DNA from: CAYFKJ01 sp964528595
GTDB lineage: Bacteria > Pseudomonadota > Alphaproteobacteria > UBA2966
Reading direction: 5' to 3'
Assembly: GCA_964528595.1 (NCBI GenBank)
Contig: CAZGTM010000001.1
Span: forward strand, 124,001 to 188,000
DNA length: 64,000 nucleotides
Part shown: positions 60,043-64,000 of the stretch, piece by piece
Layout of the letters: each line of letters opens with the position of its first letter
Numbering within the stretch: position 1 is the stretch's first letter
Made by a program: the position numbers and the translations under genes
The notes under the pieces: model-generated
Database searches by the model: none
What the model was told of the DNA's origin: nothing
What the model saw: only the letters and a program-made list of their open reading frames with translations

Positions 60043-60462
60043 ATGGCGGCCGAGCGCCTGAAACGACGCGTGCTAATCGTCGATGACGAAAGTCTGAATA
60101 TTAAATTTCTCGAGACGCTGCTGAGCGCCGAGATCAACGTTATTTTCGCCAACAGCGGCGAAGACGCCCTGTCGATCGTCAAGGTGAATAAGCCCGATCT
60201 GATTCTGCTGGATATCGTGATGCCCGGCATGAACGGATACGAGGTCTGCAAGCGCCTGAAGGTCGATCCGGATACCGCCGCCATTCCCGTCATTTTCGTC
60301 ACCATGAAGGACAGCCAGGAAGACGAGGCTTTCGGGCTGGAACTCGGCGCGGTCGACTACATCACCAAACCCTTCGACCCGGACGTTGTGCAGAAAAAGG
60401 TCAGAAACCACCTGGTGCAAATCACCAAGCGGGCGGAAACAGACGTGGAGGGGGGGGAGTGA
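60043..60462 (+). CDS. Single-domain response regulator (CheY/PleD-type receiver)
   Basis: The 139-residue protein is one REC domain: acidic pocket in LIVDDESLN, phospho-acceptor in LILLDIVMPGMNGYE (about Asp57), Thr in VIFVTMKD and lysine in YITKPFDP. No output domain follows in frame. The last codons cross a run of eight G (60450-60457). With seven G the frame would continue into the downstream membrane protein. The partner kinase is not in the window. Confidence 0.88.
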   Translation: MAAERLKRRVLIVDDESLNIKFLETLLSAEINVIFANSGEDALSIVKVNKPDLILLDIVMPGMNGYEVCKRLKVDPDTAAIPVIFVTMKDSQEDEAFGLELGAVDYITKPFDPDVVQKKVRNHLVQITKRAETDVEGGE

Positions 60463-60541
60463 ACGGCGCAAGAAATCCGGTCGGGACCGTCGCCAGGAAG
60501 CGGCCAGCGACCGCCGTCGAGGAGACCGGCGGGGGAATAAG

Positions 60542-61123
60542 ATGCCGGTAATGGCGCTCGTCGGGCTGATTGTCCTCGTCGTCTTGGGTTTTATTGCGAT
60601 CCAAATGGATTTGGTGCCGCCCGAGTTGCTGGGCGGGGAAAGCGCCGAGGTTGCCCAGCCTGCCGCGTCTTCGGGCAAAGGCGCTGAGACGGCGGCGAAA
60701 GCGCCGGAGGTCCAGAGCACCCAGCCATCCCAACCTGCAGCCCAGACACAAACGGTGGCAGCGGCGCCGGCCACGAAAACCGGGAAGCAGGTCAGCCTGG
60801 CCTGGGTGGTCGATACCAAGTGTCCGGAAATTCCCGAGGTCGAATGGTGGCGTTTCAACACCCACGGCGCCATCGCCCGCTACGTGACGCGTAATTTGAA
60901 CGGGGATTGGGACAGTTATCACGAAAAATGGCAGGAACGGCTGGAAAAAATTGCCGACATCTATACCCGTAATTCCACGGCGATTACGAATACCGGTATC
61001 CGGCTGAACGGCACCGATCTCAAGGAGTACATCGTCAAGATGCGGGTCCGCGTGGCCGTGATCGAGTGCCTGGCCAAGGAAGCTAAGGAATACGCCGAAA
61101 CGCGGGTCGAGGAGAACCAGTAA
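60542..61123 (+). CDS. Membrane-anchored protein of unknown function, possibly fused to the upstream receiver by slippage
   Basis: Starting from the ATG at 60542 the 193-residue protein has one membrane segment (residues 4-20), an Ala/Gln/Pro-rich linker and a C-terminal domain around CPEIPEVEWWRFNTHGAIARYV and DWDSYHEKWQERLEKIADIY. I do not recognize this domain. The frame stays open to the left. It encodes a basic SERRKKSGRDRRQ and DRRRGDRR stretch of the kind often found just before a membrane helix. The real protein may therefore start earlier or be made by frameshifting from the response regulator. Confidence 0.65.
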   Translation: MPVMALVGLIVLVVLGFIAIQMDLVPPELLGGESAEVAQPAASSGKGAETAAKAPEVQSTQPSQPAAQTQTVAAAPATKTGKQVSLAWVVDTKCPEIPEVEWWRFNTHGAIARYVTRNLNGDWDSYHEKWQERLEKIADIYTRNSTAITNTGIRLNGTDLKEYIVKMRVRVAVIECLAKEAKEYAETRVEENQ

Positions 61124-61126
61124 CGC

Positions 61127-62371
61127 CTAAACCGCGGCGTTTTCCATTACCAGTGAATGCCATGCGCGACGGCAGGTCTGCAGCGTTTTTCGGGCGGCCA
61201 CGGTGCCGCCGACGATGAGGATCAGGAACGTTGCCCACGTCAGTCTCGAAGCGGCGTCGACATCGAAGGCGAAAAGCTTGAAGCGGTGTTCTCCGACGGC
61301 CGCCTCGTTCAAAAATGATACCGTTTCCAGTAGACCGATGACGCCAAGCGCCGCCGTGATCACGCTTGCGCCGAACGCCGCGTAGGGCGGCGCGAGACGG
61401 CGGATCCCATCGGCGCTCAGGTAAGGCAGATGGTGGGCAATGACGCCGGCTATTCCGCCCGGCGCGAACATGACGGCGCCGACGAATACGATGCCGACGT
61501 AAAGCCCCCAAATTTCCGTGTAGTTGCTGAGCAGGCTCTGCAGCAAGGTCAGGACGACGGCGCCGATGATCGGGCCGACGAAATGGCCGACCCCACCGAT
61601 GTAGGCCATGATGATGACGTCGCGTGAGGTGGCGAACGTGATGACCTCGCCGCCGACGAATTCGTAGGCCACGGCAAATAGTCCGCCGGCGACGCCGGCA
61701 AAAAAGCCGCCCGCCGTGAACGCGGCGAAGCGGATAACGCGGGCATTGTAGCCGAGGTATTCGGCCCGCGATTCGCTGTCACGGGCAGCCAGCGTCATGC
61801 GCCCCAGGGGAGAGCCGGCATACCACGCCATGGCGGCGATGGCGGCGGTCATCCAACAGGCGATCAGGTAATAAACGGCAACGTCCGACGTGAAATCGAT
61901 GCCTAGAAACAAGGGGGCGGCGGTTCGGTCGGCGCCGCCGCCGTAGAAACGCCCGAAAACGCTGGCGGACGCGATGACCAACTCGACCAGGCACATCGTG
62001 ATCATCGCAAACGCCATGCCGACCCGTTTGGTCGCAAAACTACCCAGCAGCGCGGCGACGGCGAGGCCGCCCAGCCCGCCGGCCAGCGGTACGAACGGGA
62101 CGGGCAAGGGAAAGCTGCCGGCGCCCGCCGCGCGCAGCACATGGACGGCGGCAAACCCGCCGAAGCCGAAAAAGATGGCGTGAGCAAAGGACAAAAGGCC
62201 GGATTGTCCGAGAACCATGTTGTAGGAAAGGGCGAAAATCACGGCGATGCCGATTTGGCTCAACAACGGGACGGCGGCCGGGTGGTTGAACACCAGCGGC
62301 AAGCCCATGCCCACGAGGAACAGGACGGCGATGACCGGCCAACGGTTTGTGAGCGCTGATTTCGGCGGCAT
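61127..62371 (-). CDS. LivM-like branched-chain amino-acid-type ABC transporter permease
   Basis: The 414-residue protein has about ten membrane segments and the LivM family motifs SYNMVLGQSGLLSFAHAIFFGFGGFAA, ATKRVGMAFAMITM, AARDSESRAEYLGYN and YIGGVGHFVGPIIGAV. After the normal end it has some 90 extra residues with two more membrane segments. No LivH, LivF, LivG or binding protein lies next to it. I start it at the ATG at 62371; the frame is open to 62548 but that part is basic and not permease-like. Confidence 0.85.
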   Translation of the reverse strand: MPPKSALTNRWPVIAVLFLVGMGLPLVFNHPAAVPLLSQIGIAVIFALSYNMVLGQSGLLSFAHAIFFGFGGFAAVHVLRAAGAGSFPLPVPFVPLAGGLGGLAVAALLGSFATKRVGMAFAMITMCLVELVIASASVFGRFYGGGADRTAAPLFLGIDFTSDVAVYYLIACWMTAAIAAMAWYAGSPLGRMTLAARDSESRAEYLGYNARVIRFAAFTAGGFFAGVAGGLFAVAYEFVGGEVITFATSRDVIIMAYIGGVGHFVGPIIGAVVLTLLQSLLSNYTEIWGLYVGIVFVGAVMFAPGGIAGVIAHHLPYLSADGIRRLAPPYAAFGASVITAALGVIGLLETVSFLNEAAVGEHRFKLFAFDVDAASRLTWATFLILIVGGTVAARKTLQTCRRAWHSLVMENAAV

Positions 62372-62605
62372 TTCGGTGGTGCTCGAGGGGTCCAAGGAGC
62401 GGAAAAGAATTCGGTATCTCTGCCTGGAAGCGATTAGGCCGCCGCAAGTTAGCAGCATGTGACGGCGGCGCAACAGCGCATATTTCCCGTTGCGGGCGGG
62501 CGGACATCGGCTGAGCATGGCGGCTCTGGCGCGAACCCGCGCTTTCACCTATGCTCGCGGCGACGCTTACGGAAACGCCGATTGAGGGAGTTGTAGACCG
62601 GGCAA

Positions 62606-63634
62606 ATGGCGAAGAAGCCCAAGAAAAAGAAAGCCGGGCGCAAAAAGTCGGCGAAATCAAAAAATAAAGGCGCGGGTTTTTCGCTCGGGTCGAAATTAGG
62701 CGCGCTCTGGCCGCTCGGTTCGGCCAAGAAGAAGCGCAAGCCCGGCACGCCCAACGACGAACTCTATCTCGACATGCTGGATGCCGGGCTGCTGGATGAC
62801 GGCAGCGGCGGTGAACCCGAACATCCCGATTCGGCTGATTCGGCGCCGGAGGTCGAAGACAGCGGCGTGCCCTGGCCGGAGGAACGGTTGCACATCGCCC
62901 AGGAGATCTGGGGTAAGGACTTCATCAAGCCGGGCGGCAGCGCCGATGTCGTCGAATTGATCCGGCCGCTGGCCTTGAATTCGGACCTCACGGTGCTCGA
63001 CATCGGCGCCGGCCTTGGCGGCTCGTCCCGAACCATCGCCAACGAAACGGGCGCCTGGGTCAACGGTTACGAGCTAAACAGCGACCTGGCCGCGGCGGCC
63101 ATGGAACGTTCCAACATGTCCGGAATGGGGCGCAAAGCGCCGGTTTCCGTTCTGCCCCCGGAAGGTCCCGAACTCAAACCGCGCAGCGCCAACGCCATGT
63201 TTTCCAAAGAAGCCCTTTACAAGGTCGAGAACAAGGACGCGCTGTTGACGGCCATTCACGAAATCCTGCGACCGAACTCCCAAATCTTGCTGACCGACTA
63301 CGTTTCAGCGGAAGGGCATGAGGAAACTCAGGGCGTCCATGATTGGGTGGAGCATGAACGCACGCCGTCGTATTTGTGGACCATCCCGGAGTACCGCGCC
63401 CACTTCGAGAAACTGAACTACCGCATCCATGTCGCCGAAGACATCACCGACAAGTACTACACCACCGTGGTCAGTGGATTTTCGGCGTTTTCCAACACCA
63501 TCAAGAGTTTCCGGGGCAACACCGAGATGGAACAATGGACGGTCAAGGAAGCGGAATTCTGGGCGCGCCGCATGGCGCCGTTCGAGGCGGGCGATCTTCG
63601 GGTTTGCCGCGTTTTTGCGCAAAAATTGGATTAA
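62606..63634 (+). CDS. Class I SAM-dependent methyltransferase with lysine-rich N-terminal tail
   Basis: The 342-residue protein starts with about 45 residues dominated by Lys, Ala, Gly and Ser, like a histone H1 tail. An acidic linker follows. The methyltransferase core has LTVLDIGAGLGGSSRTIA, VNGYELNSDLAAAAMERS and HEILRPNSQILLTDYV, reminiscent of phosphoethanolamine N-methyltransferase-type enzymes. The substrate is unknown, and the tail may bind nucleic acid or acidic membranes. It lies 234 nt from the divergent permease gene. Confidence 0.78.
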   Translation: MAKKPKKKKAGRKKSAKSKNKGAGFSLGSKLGALWPLGSAKKKRKPGTPNDELYLDMLDAGLLDDGSGGEPEHPDSADSAPEVEDSGVPWPEERLHIAQEIWGKDFIKPGGSADVVELIRPLALNSDLTVLDIGAGLGGSSRTIANETGAWVNGYELNSDLAAAAMERSNMSGMGRKAPVSVLPPEGPELKPRSANAMFSKEALYKVENKDALLTAIHEILRPNSQILLTDYVSAEGHEETQGVHDWVEHERTPSYLWTIPEYRAHFEKLNYRIHVAEDITDKYYTTVVSGFSAFSNTIKSFRGNTEMEQWTVKEAEFWARRMAPFEAGDLRVCRVFAQKLD

Positions 63635-63671
63635 ACCCTCCAAACCTTCAGAATTCGGCGGAATTCAGCCG

Positions 63672-63700
63672 TTGACAGCCGTGGTATCGGACACTATGTT
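63672..63700 (+). promoter_or_regulatory. Sigma-70-type promoter of rpmJ
   Basis: A perfect -35 box TTGACA (63672-63677) and a -10 box TATGTT (63695-63700) are separated by 17 nt. Transcription should start near 63707, about 65 nt before the rpmJ start codon. Confidence 0.75.
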
Positions 63701-63771
63701 CCCGCCTTCGCAAAGCCATGCAGCATGGCTCTGACACGAGATGCCCCGAGGGCCTAAGAAGGCACGAGAAA

Positions 63772-63897
63772 ATGAAGATCGCAAATTCGTTGAAGTCTTT
63801 GAAGAAGCGCCACCGCGATTGCCGCGTGATCCGGCGCAAGGGACGCGTTTACGTCATCAACAAGACCAACCGTCGTTTCAAGGCGCGTCAGGGCTAA
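63772..63897 (+). CDS. rpmJ: 50S ribosomal protein L36 (zinc-independent type)
   Basis: The 41-residue, strongly basic protein starts MKIANSLKSLKKRHRDCRVI and ends NKTNRRFKARQG. This is the longer L36 form usual in alphaproteobacteria, which lacks the four-residue zinc ribbon; only one cysteine remains. AAGG about 11 nt before the ATG is the ribosome site. It has its own promoter and an intrinsic terminator and stands alone, as is usual for this type. Confidence 0.93.
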   Translation: MKIANSLKSLKKRHRDCRVIRRKGRVYVINKTNRRFKARQG

Positions 63898-63911
63898 GCT
63901 TGCGCGCCTGA

Positions 63912-63966
63912 AATCCCCTCCGGGATTCAGCGAAACCCGACCGTGCCCATCCGGCACGGTTTTTTT
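63912..63966 (+). terminator. Tandem hairpins and intrinsic terminator after rpmJ
   Basis: A short hairpin AATCCC/GGGATT (63912-63927) precedes a strong one, ACCGTGCC (63940-63947) paired with GGCACGGT (63953-63960), which is followed by TTTTTT. This is a textbook terminator for rpmJ. The last 34 nt of the window after it show no feature. Confidence 0.85.
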
Positions 63967-64000
63967 GTGCCCGGGTTAGACCGTGGTATCCGTCGGCAAA

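Noticed and set aside
63772..63897. Single cysteine in L36 as a mutation of the zinc ribbon
   Set aside because: The 41-residue zinc-independent L36 form is standard in alphaproteobacteria.
1..64000. Search for CRISPR arrays, tRNA or rRNA genes, transposases and prophage genes
   Set aside because: No regularly spaced repeats, cloverleaf-like genes, or transposase or integrase motifs were recognized by eye; a tRNA scan was not possible.

Overview
The window is a stretch of alphaproteobacterial chromosome, most likely from a Rhodospirillales-like sulfur oxidizer. The signs are high G+C with dense, often overlapping genes, a class I lysyl-tRNA synthetase, an sdhCDAB operon, an HspQ/YccV protein, a 41-residue L36 protein and a complete reverse-type dissimilatory sulfite reductase (rDsr) cluster. 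No rRNA, tRNA, CRISPR array, insertion sequence or prophage was seen.

1-14.8 kb: a divergent, truncated TauD/TfdA-like oxygenase gene, then dsrA-B-E-F-H-C-M-K-L-J-O-P, a TrpD2-like gene, dsrN and a siroheme-type SUMT (cobA). DsrEFH and DsrL mark the oxidative direction. Sulfur would pass from persulfide carriers through DsrEFH to DsrC. DsrAB would oxidize it to sulfite, and DsrL and the DsrMKJOP membrane complex would take the electrons. DsrN and SUMT supply amidated siroheme. Hairpins flank dsrC.

14.8-32 kb: mainly housekeeping genes. These are a TVP38 membrane protein, a small alpha/beta hydrolase, a TerB-like protein, a DinG-type helicase, a crotonase with a TetR regulator, dodecin, lysK, a BCAT-like aminotransferase, an S24-type repressor lacking its catalytic serine, SRAP/YedK, pyrD, a HAD phosphatase, kynureninase, a UroD-like protein and a DUF475 membrane protein.

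32-49 kb: a methyltransferase, a PNPOx-like protein, an adenylate cyclase with TolB-like and TPR regions, a secreted cyclase-family hydrolase, a cobalamin riboswitch in front of cbtB, zapE, a PaiB-like protein, sdhCDAB, a mesaconyl-CoA-hydratase-like and CoA-lyase pair, pdxY, a lipoprotein hydrolase, hspQ, a flavodoxin-like protein, a RidA-like protein and a DoeB-like deacylase. A structured 105-bp element lies between sdhA and sdhB. A second copy, 69/105 identical without gaps, lies at 59.7 kb.

49-58.5 kb: two divergent operons share a promoter region with two inverted 15-bp operators. One side is tetR, an RND transporter, a LolA-like protein and an outer-membrane barrel. The other is a membrane adenylate cyclase, an alkylsulfatase-like lipoprotein and a lipoprotein hydrolase. 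I consider this the best candidate for an undescribed functional module.

58.5-64 kb: a CaiB-type CoA-transferase, the second 105-bp element, a receiver-domain remnant, a response regulator that a one-base slip in a G8 run would fuse to a membrane protein, a solitary LivM-like permease, a methyltransferase with a histone-H1-like tail, and rpmJ with a clear promoter and terminator. All calls were made by eye from translations and motifs. No database search was run.
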